Source: Alphaproteobacteria bacterium
GTDB lineage: Bacteria; Pseudomonadota; Alphaproteobacteria; Rickettsiales; SXRF01
Direction of reading: 5' to 3'
Assembly: GCA_020049775.1 (NCBI GenBank)
Contig: JAGVLO010000003.1
Span: 62,001-126,000, forward strand
Length of the DNA: 64,000 bases
The first letter of the stretch is position 1. Every line of letters begins with the position of its first letter. The position numbers and the translations under genes were made by a program. The notes below the pieces were generated by a model. The model did not search any database, was not told where the DNA came from, and saw only the letters and a program-made list of their open reading frames with translations. Shown here one piece after another: positions 18,803 to 27,727 of this stretch.

Positions 18803-19822
18803 ATGAAACTAGCATCACTCAAAGCAGGCGGCCGCGATGGTACGTTGGTGGTTGTAAGCAAGGATATGACAAAGGCGGTAGCCGTGCCAGGTATTGCGCC
18901 CACCATGCAGCAGGCGCTGGAGCGCTGGAGTTCCGTGCAGGCGCATCTGCAGGTGATATATGACGACCTGAACAAGGGCGAAAAAATCGCCGGTGTATTT
19001 AATTTCAACCCGAAAGACGTGGCGTCGCCACTGCCGCGCGCCTACCAGTGGCTTGACGGCTCGGCCTATGTCAACCATGTGGAGCTGGTGCGCAAATCGC
19101 GCGGGGTGGAAATGCCGGAAAGTTTCTGGACCGACCCGCTGATGTATCAGGGCGGCTCTGACACGTTGCTTGGCCCGCGTGATGACGTGCCTCTGGCTGA
19201 TGAAAAATGGGGCATTGATTTTGAGGCGGAAATTGCCGTGGTCACCGATGATGTGCCGATGGGCGTGACGCCGGAAGATGCAGCGCACCACATCAAACTC
19301 ATCATGCTGGTCAACGACGTATCACTTCGCTACCTTGCCATGAATGAAATTGCCAAGGGGTTCGGTTTCCTGCAGGCAAAACCTGCCAGCGCTTTTTCGC
19401 CTGTGGCGGTGACGCCCGATGATCTGGGAGCTGCATGGAAAGACGGCAAGGTGTGTCTGCCGTTGCTCAGCTACTACAACGGCACGCAGTTTGGCCGCCC
19501 GCATGCCGGCACCGACATGGTGTTTAATTTCCCCACGCTGGTGGCACATGCCGCGAAAACCCGTTTCCTGTCGGCGGGTACAATTATTGGTTCAGGCACA
19601 GTGTCGAACAAGGACCGCAGCGTCGGCTCGTCCTGCATTGTGGAAAAACGCACCATTGAAAAACTCGACACAGGTGACTCGACCACGCCGTTCATGAAAT
19701 TCGGTGATAATGTGAAAATCGAGATGGTGGATGATAAGGGCAAAAATATCTTCGGCAGCATTGAGCAGAAAATCGTGCCTTACCAGTACAAAAAGGCCCA
19801 GAAAATGACAGGGGCGGCATGA
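18803..19822 (+). CDS. fahA: Fumarylacetoacetate hydrolase family protein
   Basis: This enzyme cleaves fumarylacetoacetate to fumarate and acetoacetate, the last step of tyrosine breakdown. The 339-residue protein contains the acidic metal site segment DFEAEIAVVTDDVP, the substrate-loop region YNGTQFGRPHAG and SAGTIIGSGTVSNKD. The ATG at 18803 follows an AGAGGTAGC ribosome-binding stretch. Its end overlaps maiA by 4 bases. Confidence 0.9.
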   Translation: MKLASLKAGGRDGTLVVVSKDMTKAVAVPGIAPTMQQALERWSSVQAHLQVIYDDLNKGEKIAGVFNFNPKDVASPLPRAYQWLDGSAYVNHVELVRKSRGVEMPESFWTDPLMYQGGSDTLLGPRDDVPLADEKWGIDFEAEIAVVTDDVPMGVTPEDAAHHIKLIMLVNDVSLRYLAMNEIAKGFGFLQAKPASAFSPVAVTPDDLGAAWKDGKVCLPLLSYYNGTQFGRPHAGTDMVFNFPTLVAHAAKTRFLSAGTIIGSGTVSNKDRSVGSSCIVEKRTIEKLDTGDSTTPFMKFGDNVKIEMVDDKGKNIFGSIEQKIVPYQYKKAQKMTGAA

Positions 19823-20460
19823 AGCTTTATAGCTACTGGCGATCGTCGGCTTCTTACCGCGTGCGCATAGCGCTGGCGCTCAAAGGCCTGAAGGCGGAGA
19901 TTGTGCCGGTGAATTTGCTGACAGGCGAGCAGAAAGCTGACGCTTACCGCGCCATCAACCCGCAGATGCGCGTGCCTGCTTTGCAGGACGGCGAACATCT
20001 GGTTACGCAGTCCATTGCCATTATCGAATATCTCGACGAGCGCTACCCGCACGTGCCGTTACTGCCGCAACCACCGGAAGAACGCGCCTATGTGCGCGAG
20101 CTGTCGCTGGCGGTAGCCACCGACATTTCCCCGCTGAACAACCTCAGCCAGCTGAAATATTTAAGCGAGCAATTTGGTGTAACCGAAGAACAGAAAAACG
20201 TGTGGATAGCGCACTGGATTACGAGTGGTTTTGCCGCTATCGAAGCGGTGCTGGCAGCCAGCCCCTATACCAGCCAGTTCTGCCACGGCGTTAGCCCGAC
20301 CATGGCCGACTGTTTGCTGATACCGCAAATATATAATGCGCGGCGTTTTAACTGTGATTTATCACCCTATCCGAACATTGAGCGCATTGATGCCAATTGT
20401 ACAGCTGTGCCTGCCTTCCAGCAGGCACAGCCTGACGCGCAGCCAGATAAACCAAAGTAA
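19819..20460 (+). CDS. maiA: Maleylacetoacetate isomerase
   Basis: MaiA is a zeta-class glutathione S-transferase that isomerises maleylacetoacetate to fumarylacetoacetate. The 213-residue product has the family N-terminus with the SSASYRVRIALALKG motif, where serine and arginine contact glutathione, and the thioredoxin-fold segment ending in SIAIIEYLDERYP. The all-helical C-terminal domain follows. Start and stop overlap (ATGA) with fahA. Confidence 0.92.
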   Translation: MKLYSYWRSSASYRVRIALALKGLKAEIVPVNLLTGEQKADAYRAINPQMRVPALQDGEHLVTQSIAIIEYLDERYPHVPLLPQPPEERAYVRELSLAVATDISPLNNLSQLKYLSEQFGVTEEQKNVWIAHWITSGFAAIEAVLAASPYTSQFCHGVSPTMADCLLIPQIYNARRFNCDLSPYPNIERIDANCTAVPAFQQAQPDAQPDKPK

Positions 20461-20514
20461 TAAACTAAAATAAATTTTTGTAACTTTTTTAGCGATAACA
20501 ACGAATGAAATGAT

Positions 20515-20622
20515 ATGAGCGAAATGGAACAAAAACCTGAACAGAAATCCACCGCTATCGGCATTATGCTGACGGTGGCGGCGATACTCTCGCTGCTTCT
20601 GGTCAGTCTTTCTTACCTGTAA
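20515..20622 (+). CDS. 35-residue single-pass membrane peptide
   Basis: A small open frame starts at ATG 20515. It encodes a charged N-terminus (MSEMEQKPEQKSTA) followed by a hydrophobic stretch of about 20 residues (IGIMLTVAAILSLLLVSL) and ends SYL. Its stop overlaps the ATG of the next gene as TAATG at 20620-20624, so the two are almost certainly translationally coupled. The thioredoxin/NHL gene has no ribosome-binding site of its own, which supports this frame being real. It may anchor or assist that protein. Confidence 0.6.
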   Translation: MSEMEQKPEQKSTAIGIMLTVAAILSLLLVSLSYL

Positions 20623-22544
20623 TGCTGCGCCTGCTGCTGATAGCTTTGCTGTTGCTGCTGCCGTTGGGCAGCGTTCAGGCACAGCCTGCTTTTTCTGCAA
20701 CCAAAATCCACCAGCAGCTTGCCAGCCAGAAGGGTTGGCTAAACACGTCGCGGCCTTTGCAGGCGGATGATTTGCGCGGGCGCATTTTACTGCTCGATTT
20801 CTGGACATACTGCTGCATCAACTGCATCCATATCATGCCTGACCTCGCCTATCTCGAGCAGAAGTTCGGCGATAAGCTCACGGTCGTCGGCGTGCATTCT
20901 GCCAAGTTCAAGAACGAGCAGGACAGCGAAAATATCCGGCAAGCCATACTGCGCTATGATTTGCATCACCCCGTGGTTAATGACTTTGATTTTTCGCTGT
21001 GGGAAAAATTCGAGGTGGGTGCGTGGCCAACGCTGGTGCTGGTCAATCCCGAGGGTAAGGTTGAGAAAACCTATGCCGGCGAAGGCCACCGCGACGCGCT
21101 GGAAAAGGAAATACAGAAACTGGTGGAAAAATATGAAAGCAAGCTGGTAGCGGGCGGTCTGCCGCTGGCGCTAGAGAAAGAAAAAGCACCCAAGACGGTG
21201 CTTAAATTCCCCGGCAAGATTATCCATGTGCCGGACTTTGAGGGCAGGGAAGCGCTGCTGGTAGCCGATAGCGCGCATCACCGCATCGTGGCGATGACTA
21301 TGGACGGGCGCATCGTCGCACAGATTGGCACCGGCGTTGCCGGACGCGATGACGGCTATTTTGATTCGGCGCAGTTCAATAATCCGCAGGGCCTGCTTTT
21401 TCATAACAACACGCTCTATGTGGCCGATACTGGAAATCACGCACTGCGCATCGTGGATATGATGGCCAAGCTGGTGCAAACGGTGGCGGGAACGGGCAAG
21501 CAGGGATATGACCGCGAAGTGCAGGAACAACCGGCTATCAAAACACCGCTGGCCTCGCCGTGGGATCTGGCGCTGTACCCTGATAACCAGCATATCACCA
21601 TTGCCATGGCAGGGCTGCACCAGCTCTGGAAATATAACATTTTTAAAACCACCGTCAGTGTGCTGGCGGGTAATGGCAAGGAATCCATTGATGACGGGCA
21701 ATACCCCGTTAATTCGCTCTCGCAGCCCAGCGGCCTTTCCGTGCTGGGAAAGCAACTCTATTTCATAGATGCGGAAACCAGTTCGCTGCGCGTGCTTGCA
21801 AATGAAAACATCAAAACGCTGATTGGCAGTGGCCTGTTCACCTTTGGGCTTAAGGATGGTGGCAAGGGTCAGGCGCTGATGCAGCACCCGTTGGGCGTGT
21901 TTGCCAGCGAGGACGGTATCTATATTGCCGACGCCTATAACCACGCCATCCGTCGCTACGATACAAAGACCGGCCTGCTTTCCACCGTGTCGGGCAACGG
22001 CCAGAGTGGAAGCAAGGACGGCGCGCTGAAGGAGGCCAGCTTCAACGAACCTAACGGGCTGGTGAAGGTAGGTACAAAACTCTATGTCGCCGACACCAAC
22101 AACCATGCCGTCCGCGTCATTGACCTTGCGGCGGGCAAGGTTTCTACCTTGCAGGTGCGGCAGGAAGGTACGATGGTGGATGTGTTCAGCGAGGCGCTGC
22201 CCAACATGGTGCGGCTGCCTGCGGCAATCGTAAAGCAAGGCCAGCCGCTACAGATAATGATCGGTTTGCAGCAGGGCTGGAAAATCAACAAAGATGCACC
22301 CAGCTCATTAAATCTGTTTGAGATGGCGGCAACTCCAAAAGCGGTTGCAAGCATCGGGCTTGACGAGTTGAAAATGGGAAAAGTGCTGCTGCCTGCGCTG
22401 TCGTCCGGCAAGCAATACAGGCTTCAGGCCATGCTCTATTACTGTGAGGATAAGGACGGCGCGCAGTGTTTGCTGAAGAGCTTCGACCTGCCGATGTCAA
22501 CAGGCGACAGCGACACCACCAGCATTACGCTGCCGGTGAACTGA
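20622..22544 (+). CDS. Thioredoxin-like/NHL-repeat protein (NHLRC2-like)
   Basis: The 640-residue protein has a signal peptide (hydrophobic residues 1-20, cleavage near VQAQP). A thioredoxin-fold domain covers about 25-180 and carries the CxxC motif in YCCINCIHIMPDL. A beta-propeller of NHL repeats at about 200-520 shows the repeated pattern DSAHHRIV, DTGNHALRIVD, DAYNHAIRRYD and DTNNHAVRVID. A last domain covers 520-640. This is the NHLRC2 layout. A periplasmic redox role is likely but the substrate is unknown. Its end overlaps the converging rsmD by 20 bases. Confidence 0.85.
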   Translation: MLRLLLIALLLLLPLGSVQAQPAFSATKIHQQLASQKGWLNTSRPLQADDLRGRILLLDFWTYCCINCIHIMPDLAYLEQKFGDKLTVVGVHSAKFKNEQDSENIRQAILRYDLHHPVVNDFDFSLWEKFEVGAWPTLVLVNPEGKVEKTYAGEGHRDALEKEIQKLVEKYESKLVAGGLPLALEKEKAPKTVLKFPGKIIHVPDFEGREALLVADSAHHRIVAMTMDGRIVAQIGTGVAGRDDGYFDSAQFNNPQGLLFHNNTLYVADTGNHALRIVDMMAKLVQTVAGTGKQGYDREVQEQPAIKTPLASPWDLALYPDNQHITIAMAGLHQLWKYNIFKTTVSVLAGNGKESIDDGQYPVNSLSQPSGLSVLGKQLYFIDAETSSLRVLANENIKTLIGSGLFTFGLKDGGKGQALMQHPLGVFASEDGIYIADAYNHAIRRYDTKTGLLSTVSGNGQSGSKDGALKEASFNEPNGLVKVGTKLYVADTNNHAVRVIDLAAGKVSTLQVRQEGTMVDVFSEALPNMVRLPAAIVKQGQPLQIMIGLQQGWKINKDAPSSLNLFEMAATPKAVASIGLDELKMGKVLLPALSSGKQYRLQAMLYYCEDKDGAQCLLKSFDLPMSTGDSDTTSITLPVN

Positions 22545-23106
22545 TTTGCTTTATCAGCTTGATGGTGGCGCGGCCGTAGCGGCGCTCGTCGATGGTAAAA
22601 AATCCTTCCGGTAACGGGTTTTCTTCCTTGCTGTCATGCTCGATGACAATCAGCGCATCGGGCGCAAGCCAGCCGCCCTCTTTCAGGCTTTTAAGCGCTG
22701 GCTCGAGCAGTTTTTTGAAATAGGGCGGGTCGAGGAACACCAGTGAATAGGTCTGCCGCGCCCTGCCCAGCTTGGTGGCGTCGGCGGTGATAAAATCAGT
22801 GGTTTCGGTTTCCTTCATGCGCTGCGCATTATGTTGCGCGTTACCAATAGCATCACGCGCCTTGTCGATGAAGGTGACATGCGCCACCCCGCGCGAAAGT
22901 GCCTCCAGCCCGAAAGCGCCGGTGCCGCAGAATACATCGAGTACTTTCTGGTCGGCGAAGGATTGTCCGGCCAACCCGTGTTTGCTGTGGGCGAGGATAT
23001 TGAAAATTGCCTCGCGCGCGAATTCCGATGTCGGGCGGATATGCGGCCCCGCATCTTTCAGCAATTCAATACGCCTTCCTTTATGTTTTCCGGCAACGAT
23101 ACGCAT
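22525..23106 (-). CDS. rsmD: 16S rRNA (guanine-N2)-methyltransferase RsmD
   Basis: RsmD methylates G966 of 16S rRNA. The 193-residue protein has the family start MRIVAGKHKGRRIEL, the GTGAFGLEALSRGVAHV SAM-binding motif and the catalytic LDPPYFKK. It follows the pseudouridine synthase gene on the same strand after 4 bases, a common pairing of RNA-modification genes. Confidence 0.95.
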   Translation of the reverse strand: MRIVAGKHKGRRIELLKDAGPHIRPTSEFAREAIFNILAHSKHGLAGQSFADQKVLDVFCGTGAFGLEALSRGVAHVTFIDKARDAIGNAQHNAQRMKETETTDFITADATKLGRARQTYSLVFLDPPYFKKLLEPALKSLKEGGWLAPDALIVIEHDSKEENPLPEGFFTIDERRYGRATIKLIKQISSPAA

Positions 23107-23110
23107 GCGC

Positions 23111-23854
23111 TTACAGCTTCACAAACGACGTAAGCACCTTGGACGTCACTTCCTTGAGTTCGCCCTTGGACAGGCTACCCAACTGGAACGGGCCGTAAGA
23201 AAGGCGCAGCAGGCGGCTGACCTTGCAGCCGAAATGCTCGAAGATTTTGCGGATTTCGCGGTTCTTGCCTTCGGTCAGCGCTACGGTAAGCCATGTGTTG
23301 TCGCCTTTTTCGCTGTCGATGACGGCTTCTACGCTGCCGTAATGCACACCTTCAGACACGATGCCTTTTTTCATTTCGGACATCATGGCGGGTGTGATTT
23401 TGCCAAATACGCGCGCACGGTAGCGGCGTATCCAGCCGGTGGACGGCAACTCGAGCTTGCGCGCCAGCGCGCCGCTGTTGGTCAGTAGCAGCAGGCCTTC
23501 CGAATTCAGATCGAGCCTGCCGATGGAAATAACACGCGGCATACCCTGCGGCATGGCTTCAAACACGGTGGGGCGGCCCTGCGGGTCTTTGTGCGTGGTG
23601 ATCAGCCCTGCGGGTTTGTGGTAGAGCCACAGCCGCACCTTGTCCTGGGCTGCGAGCAGCTTGCCATTGACGATGACGGCGTCTTCCGCGGTGACGTTGA
23701 AGGCGGGGGTTTTCACCGTCCTGCCATTGACCTTGACGCGGCCTTCCTCAATCAGTTTTTCGGCTTCCCTGCGCGAACACACACCCGCACCGGCGATGCG
23801 TTTGGCAAGACGTTCAGAAGGGGTTGCAGCGTCGGGGGCGGCAGTTTCGGTCAT
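23111..23854 (-). CDS. RsuA/RluB-family pseudouridine synthase
   Basis: The 247-residue protein has an N-terminal S4 RNA-binding domain (SERLAKRIAGAGVCSRREAEKLIEEGRV) and the catalytic motif GRLDLNSEGLLLLTN, where the aspartate attacks the target uridine. The closest bacterial type is RluB/RsuA, but whether it acts on 23S or 16S rRNA cannot be decided here. Its start overlaps the end of the upstream small gene by 4 bases. Confidence 0.92.
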   Translation of the reverse strand: MTETAAPDAATPSERLAKRIAGAGVCSRREAEKLIEEGRVKVNGRTVKTPAFNVTAEDAVIVNGKLLAAQDKVRLWLYHKPAGLITTHKDPQGRPTVFEAMPQGMPRVISIGRLDLNSEGLLLLTNSGALARKLELPSTGWIRRYRARVFGKITPAMMSEMKKGIVSEGVHYGSVEAVIDSEKGDNTWLTVALTEGKNREIRKIFEHFGCKVSRLLRLSYGPFQLGSLSKGELKEVTSKVLTSFVKL

Positions 23855-24183
23855 CGGCGGGTCTTTGTTGGCTTTTTAGGCGGCGTAATGCCCGCCTCAT
23901 TTCCGGCGAGTTCTTTGAGCAAGCTCTCGTTGGCGTCACGGAAGGCAACGATCTGCGGATCGGCCATGTCACCGGTTTGTTCAAGGTAGGAAAGGATCTG
24001 CGATGCCCCTGCCTGAAGGTCGGAATCTGGGAACAGGTTGGCATGTGCCAGTCTGTAGAAGCTTAAACGCAGTTCCTGCATGTCGCGGTAGGATTCGTGC
24101 TGCTTGCCAAGTTCACCGGCAACCGTACCCAGATGCTGCGCCACATTGCGCGCGCTTGCCTTTATTTTAACATCAATGTCCAT
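23851..24183 (-). CDS. Hypothetical helical protein
   Basis: A 110-residue protein from the ATG at 24183; a start 8 codons upstream is also in frame. It is entirely helical in character (ASARNVAQHLGTVAGELGKQHESY, LRLSFYRLAHANLFPDSDLQAG) and ends in a basic PPKKPTKTRR tail. No family is recognised. It overlaps the amidotransferase gene upstream by 11 bases and the pseudouridine synthase gene downstream by 4, so it belongs to a tightly coupled four-gene leftward operon, which argues that it is real. Confidence 0.65.
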   Translation of the reverse strand: MDIDVKIKASARNVAQHLGTVAGELGKQHESYRDMQELRLSFYRLAHANLFPDSDLQAGASQILSYLEQTGDMADPQIVAFRDANESLLKELAGNEAGITPPKKPTKTRR

Positions 24184-24916
24184 GGCTATTCCTCGCTGCC
24201 TCGACAAAGGCTTTCATGATTTTTTCGTCGGCGTTGGTGACAAAATATTCCGGATGCCACTGCACGCCAAGGCAGAAGGGGTGTGTAGGCAGCTCGATGC
24301 CTTCAATGACACCGTCAGGCGCGACCGCATCTACCACCGCGCTCGGCGCGGGTACGGCCACGGCCTGATGGTGAGCGCTGTTTACGGCGATCTTATCTGT
24401 CCCCAATATGCGGTGCAGGAGCGTGCCTTTGGTGATGGTCACTTCATGCCCTGGCTCGGTGCGCGGGTTTTTCTGTTCATGCTCCAGCGCATTTTTGATG
24501 GTATCGGGTATATGCTGTATCAGCGTTCCGCCAAGCACGACGTTGAGCAATTGCTGGCCGCCGCAAATGCCGAGGATGGGGATTTTGCGTTCAATCGCCC
24601 CTTGGGTCATCGCCCATTCAAACTTGGTGCGGCGGTCCTTGGTGGTGACGGTTTCATGCTTGCTGGACTCACCGTACAGCTCGGGCGATACGTCAAACGC
24701 CCCGCCGGTGACGACCAGACCGTCCAAACGGTCGAGATAGGCGTTTACATGGTCAACTTCATGCGGCAGGGGCAGGGGGATGGCACCAAAACGGCTGGCC
24801 GAGGAACAATAATTTTCGCGCAGCGCGTACCACGGCATTTTGGAGTAGCCGCCTGCTTCTTCATAATCGAGGGTGAATCCAATAACAGGTTGGGCGATAA
24901 CAGGTTGATTGGCCAT
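24173..24916 (-). CDS. Class I glutamine amidotransferase, PuuD-like gamma-glutamyl hydrolase
   Basis: The 247-residue enzyme has the nucleophile elbow GICGGQQLLNVVLGG and the triad segment VQWHPEYF. N-terminal FTLDYEEAGGYS and the GLVVTGGAFDVSPELYGE segment match gamma-glutamyl-gamma-aminobutyrate hydrolases (PuuD) and related peptidase C26 proteins. No other putrescine-pathway genes are near, so the true substrate is uncertain. It heads the leftward operon. Confidence 0.85.
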   Translation of the reverse strand: MANQPVIAQPVIGFTLDYEEAGGYSKMPWYALRENYCSSASRFGAIPLPLPHEVDHVNAYLDRLDGLVVTGGAFDVSPELYGESSKHETVTTKDRRTKFEWAMTQGAIERKIPILGICGGQQLLNVVLGGTLIQHIPDTIKNALEHEQKNPRTEPGHEVTITKGTLLHRILGTDKIAVNSAHHQAVAVPAPSAVVDAVAPDGVIEGIELPTHPFCLGVQWHPEYFVTNADEKIMKAFVEAARNSHGH

Positions 24917-25050
24917 GAATTAACTGTGCTAGCGTTTGAGTGTTAACGTAAAAAACCACCTGAATATAGGCTGTTTTTGGTAATTTGTTAATACATACCT
25001 GCTTTTATAGAATAGGTAAAACATATCTTTGAGCAGGTAGCGAAAAGCCT

Positions 25051-25911
25051 ATGGATCGCGTCGTCCAATCCGTCTCTCTGGCCACAGTCGCCGGCACCGT
25101 CTTTGGGTTCACCCTTGTACTGGGCGCAATCGCCCATGGTACGGACAATTACTTCTCATTCCTGAGCATGGAAGGGTTCCTGATTGTAATTGGCGGCACT
25201 ATCGCCAACGCTTTCATGAGCTACCAGTCGCGCTATGTGCTGCGCGCATTCGGCGCTATCCGCAACATGATACTCAAGCCACGCGCCACCCGCGAAGGGC
25301 TGAACGCTGAAATCATGCGCCTGATTAAATGGGCATATCTCGTGCATTCCAAGGGGCTGGCGGGCTTAGAAGGCGAAATCGGCACCAAAATCAAAGAACC
25401 GCTGCTGCGTTATGGCGTAGAACTGGTGGTGACGGGTTACAAGCCGGAAGTCATACGCACCATGATGAACACAGCCGTGGAATCGGATTTCGAGCGCAGC
25501 ACCGTGCCGGTGACCGTGCTTCGCAACATGGCATCCACCGCCCCCGCTTTCGGCATGGTGGGTACGCTGGTGGGCATGGTGATCATGCTGCAAAATATCA
25601 ACGGCGACATGAATCTGATAGGGTCGGGCCTTGCTGTGGCGCTGCTTGCCACGCTTTACGGCATTATCGTGGCGCGTCTATTCTGTCTGCCTGCCGCTGA
25701 TAAGCTGATGCAGAAAGAAGAAATCATGCGCTTCCGCAATTATATGATGACAGAAGGCCTTGTGCTGCTGGCTGAAAAGCAAAGCCCACGCTACATGCAG
25801 GATAAGCTCAACAGCTTCCTCGACCCCGACATCCATTTCAATCTCGATGAGCAGATCAAGAAACAGCCGCCTGCCGGTCCGCATCCTGCGGGGCATGAGG
25901 GACACGCATGA
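25051..25911 (+). CDS. motA: MotA-like proton-channel stator protein
   Basis: A membrane protein of 286 residues with hydrophobic segments at about 8-28, 36-55, 160-182 and 190-212. The conserved MotA patterns are present: GGTIANAFMSY early, and TAPAFGMVGTLVGMVIML before the third segment. The gene pairs with a MotB-type gene overlapping by 4 bases. Together they would form an ion-driven stator. Whether it powers a flagellum cannot be shown, because no other flagellar genes lie in the window. Confidence 0.88.
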   Translation: MDRVVQSVSLATVAGTVFGFTLVLGAIAHGTDNYFSFLSMEGFLIVIGGTIANAFMSYQSRYVLRAFGAIRNMILKPRATREGLNAEIMRLIKWAYLVHSKGLAGLEGEIGTKIKEPLLRYGVELVVTGYKPEVIRTMMNTAVESDFERSTVPVTVLRNMASTAPAFGMVGTLVGMVIMLQNINGDMNLIGSGLAVALLATLYGIIVARLFCLPAADKLMQKEEIMRFRNYMMTEGLVLLAEKQSPRYMQDKLNSFLDPDIHFNLDEQIKKQPPAGPHPAGHEGHA

Positions 25912-26570
25912 TGCCCCCCAAGCGGTTTAAGCAGGAAGATAATGTCGATAGCTGGCTGATGAGTTATGCTGACATGATTACCTTGCTTCTGTGCTTTTTC
26001 GTGATTTTCATTTCCATATCCGAACCCAAGAAAGAAAAAATTCAGGCCATTACTGAAAGCATGGCGGGCAAGTTCGGCGCTATTGACCTTGCCACGCCGT
26101 TTCAGGGTGCATACAAGGAAATCCAAGGCGTAATCGAGCAGCGCCAGCTGCTCAAGGATATGGATGTGCAGCGCACCAAGAACGGCGTGATTATCGAAAT
26201 GTCGTCCGGTTCATTCTTCAAGACAGGTACGATTGAGTTGGCCTCCGACCGGCTGGAATCATTATCCGCGATTGCGGTGATACTCAAGAATATCGATTTC
26301 CTTGATTACCGCATTGTCATCGAGGGGCATACCAGCGACGAGCTGGTGAAGAACGGCGCATATCCATCCAACTGGGAATTTTCGGCAGCACAGGCGGCGC
26401 GGCTTGCGCGCTATTTCATGGAGCAGGGGGTTCAGGGCAAGCGTTTTGTGGTGTCCGGCTATGCCGACAGCGATCCCAAAGTGCCAAACCTGGACGCCAA
26501 CGGTAACGCCATTATGGAAAACCGTAATAAGAACGAACGCATCGTTATCCGTATCGACCGCGTTATTTAG
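25908..26570 (+). CDS. motB: MotB-like stator protein with OmpA domain
   Basis: The 220-residue protein has the single MotB membrane helix with its proton-binding aspartate in SWLMSYADMITLLLCFF, a linker, and an OmpA-type peptidoglycan-binding domain (VIEGHTSDELVKNGAYPSNW, SAAQAARLARYF, NKNERIVIRID). It starts within the end of motA and converges on metF, overlapping its end by 8 bases. Confidence 0.9.
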   Translation: MMPPKRFKQEDNVDSWLMSYADMITLLLCFFVIFISISEPKKEKIQAITESMAGKFGAIDLATPFQGAYKEIQGVIEQRQLLKDMDVQRTKNGVIIEMSSGSFFKTGTIELASDRLESLSAIAVILKNIDFLDYRIVIEGHTSDELVKNGAYPSNWEFSAAQAARLARYFMEQGVQGKRFVVSGYADSDPKVPNLDANGNAIMENRNKNERIVIRIDRVI

Positions 26571-27486
26571 CCACTTGTTTAGCCTGCGGTGCGGCGTCTG
26601 GCTTTTGTGCGGGACGCAAGCCCAGTGTGTGGCAGACAGCCGAGGTCAGGTCAGCGCGGTTCAGAGTGTAGAAATGCAAATGCTCCACCCCGTATTCCAT
26701 CAGCTTGCGGCATTGTTCGGCGGCTACCGTTACCGCCACCATGTTGCGCATGGTCGGGTCACTGTCGAGTCCGTCAAACAGGTGGCTTAACCAGTCAGGC
26801 ACGCTGGCGCCGCACATGGCGCTGAATTTTTTGACCTGCGATACATTGCCCACCGGCAATATGCCCGGGATAACGGGAATGGTGATGCCGCTTTTGCGTA
26901 TGCGGTCTATAAAGCGCAGGTAATGCTCTACATCAAAGAAATACTGGCTGATGGCGCGGGTGGCACCGGCATCGATTTTCTGTTTTAGGTAATCAATATC
27001 GTCTTCAAAGCTGCGCGATTCGGGGTGCTTTTCCGGAAAGGCGGCGACGCTGATTTCAAAATCGCCAATGCGTTTCAGGCCTGCCACCAGCTCTGAAGAA
27101 TAACAGTATCCTTGCGGGTGTGGGATGTAGGTGGCCATGCCCTGAGGCGGGTCGCCGCGTAGCGCCACGATATGGCGGATGCCTGCTGCCCAGTAGTCGC
27201 GTGCCACCTGATCTACTTCCTCGCGGCTGGCGCTGACGCAGGTCAGGTGGGCGGCAGGTTTCAGGGATGTTTCCTGAACCATGCGGCGCACGGTGTGGTG
27301 TGTACGTTCACGGGTGGTGCCGCCTGCCCCATAAGTAACCGAGACAAACGAAGGTGAAAGCGATTCCAGCTGGGTGATGGCAACCCATAATTTTTGTTCC
27401 ATTTCAGCGGTTTTGGGTGGGAAAAACTCAAAGGATACGGAAGGGGTTTTTCCGGTGAACCGATTTTCAAGAATAGTCTTGGTCAT
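26563..27486 (-). CDS. metF: 5,10-methylenetetrahydrofolate reductase
   Basis: MetF reduces methylene-THF to methyl-THF for methionine synthesis with a flavin cofactor. The 307-residue protein has the family start region VSFEFFPPKT, the VTYGAGGTTRERTH segment, HIVALRGDPP and the TRAISQYFFDVEHYLRFID region. I looked in the 240 bases upstream for a SAM-binding riboswitch and did not find one I could support. Confidence 0.96.
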   Translation of the reverse strand: MTKTILENRFTGKTPSVSFEFFPPKTAEMEQKLWVAITQLESLSPSFVSVTYGAGGTTRERTHHTVRRMVQETSLKPAAHLTCVSASREEVDQVARDYWAAGIRHIVALRGDPPQGMATYIPHPQGYCYSSELVAGLKRIGDFEISVAAFPEKHPESRSFEDDIDYLKQKIDAGATRAISQYFFDVEHYLRFIDRIRKSGITIPVIPGILPVGNVSQVKKFSAMCGASVPDWLSHLFDGLDSDPTMRNMVAVTVAAEQCRKLMEYGVEHLHFYTLNRADLTSAVCHTLGLRPAQKPDAAPQAKQVAK

Positions 27487-27727
27487 TTTCTAGATTAGTC
27501 TTTCTCTGTGTTTGTGGCTTATTTGCAACATCGTGTTTGTATTTGGGTTAAGTGCGCTCTGGGCCTTATTTTGTCGTTGTAATAGCACCACAGAAAACTA
27601 CATTGCCACCGCAAGTCAAGTTCATAAAAGCTTAATAGTTTTGTCGTAGAGTTATGTCGACGTCTGTGTGCAACGCTAATCAGATGTTTTATGAACAAAA
27701 TTACAGATCGGTTTAGGAGCAATTAAC

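Noticed and set aside
21171-22238. A 355-codon leftward frame opposite the thioredoxin/NHL gene
   Set aside because: It is the antisense of the NHL repeats and has no recognisable domain.
25051-26570. Second Zorya-like ZorA/ZorB pair
   Set aside because: The proteins have ordinary MotA and MotB lengths, no long ZorA tail and no zorC or zorD next to them.
27487-27727. Possible SAM-type riboswitch upstream of metF
   Set aside because: The 240 bases contain no conserved SAM-riboswitch core that I could align with confidence.
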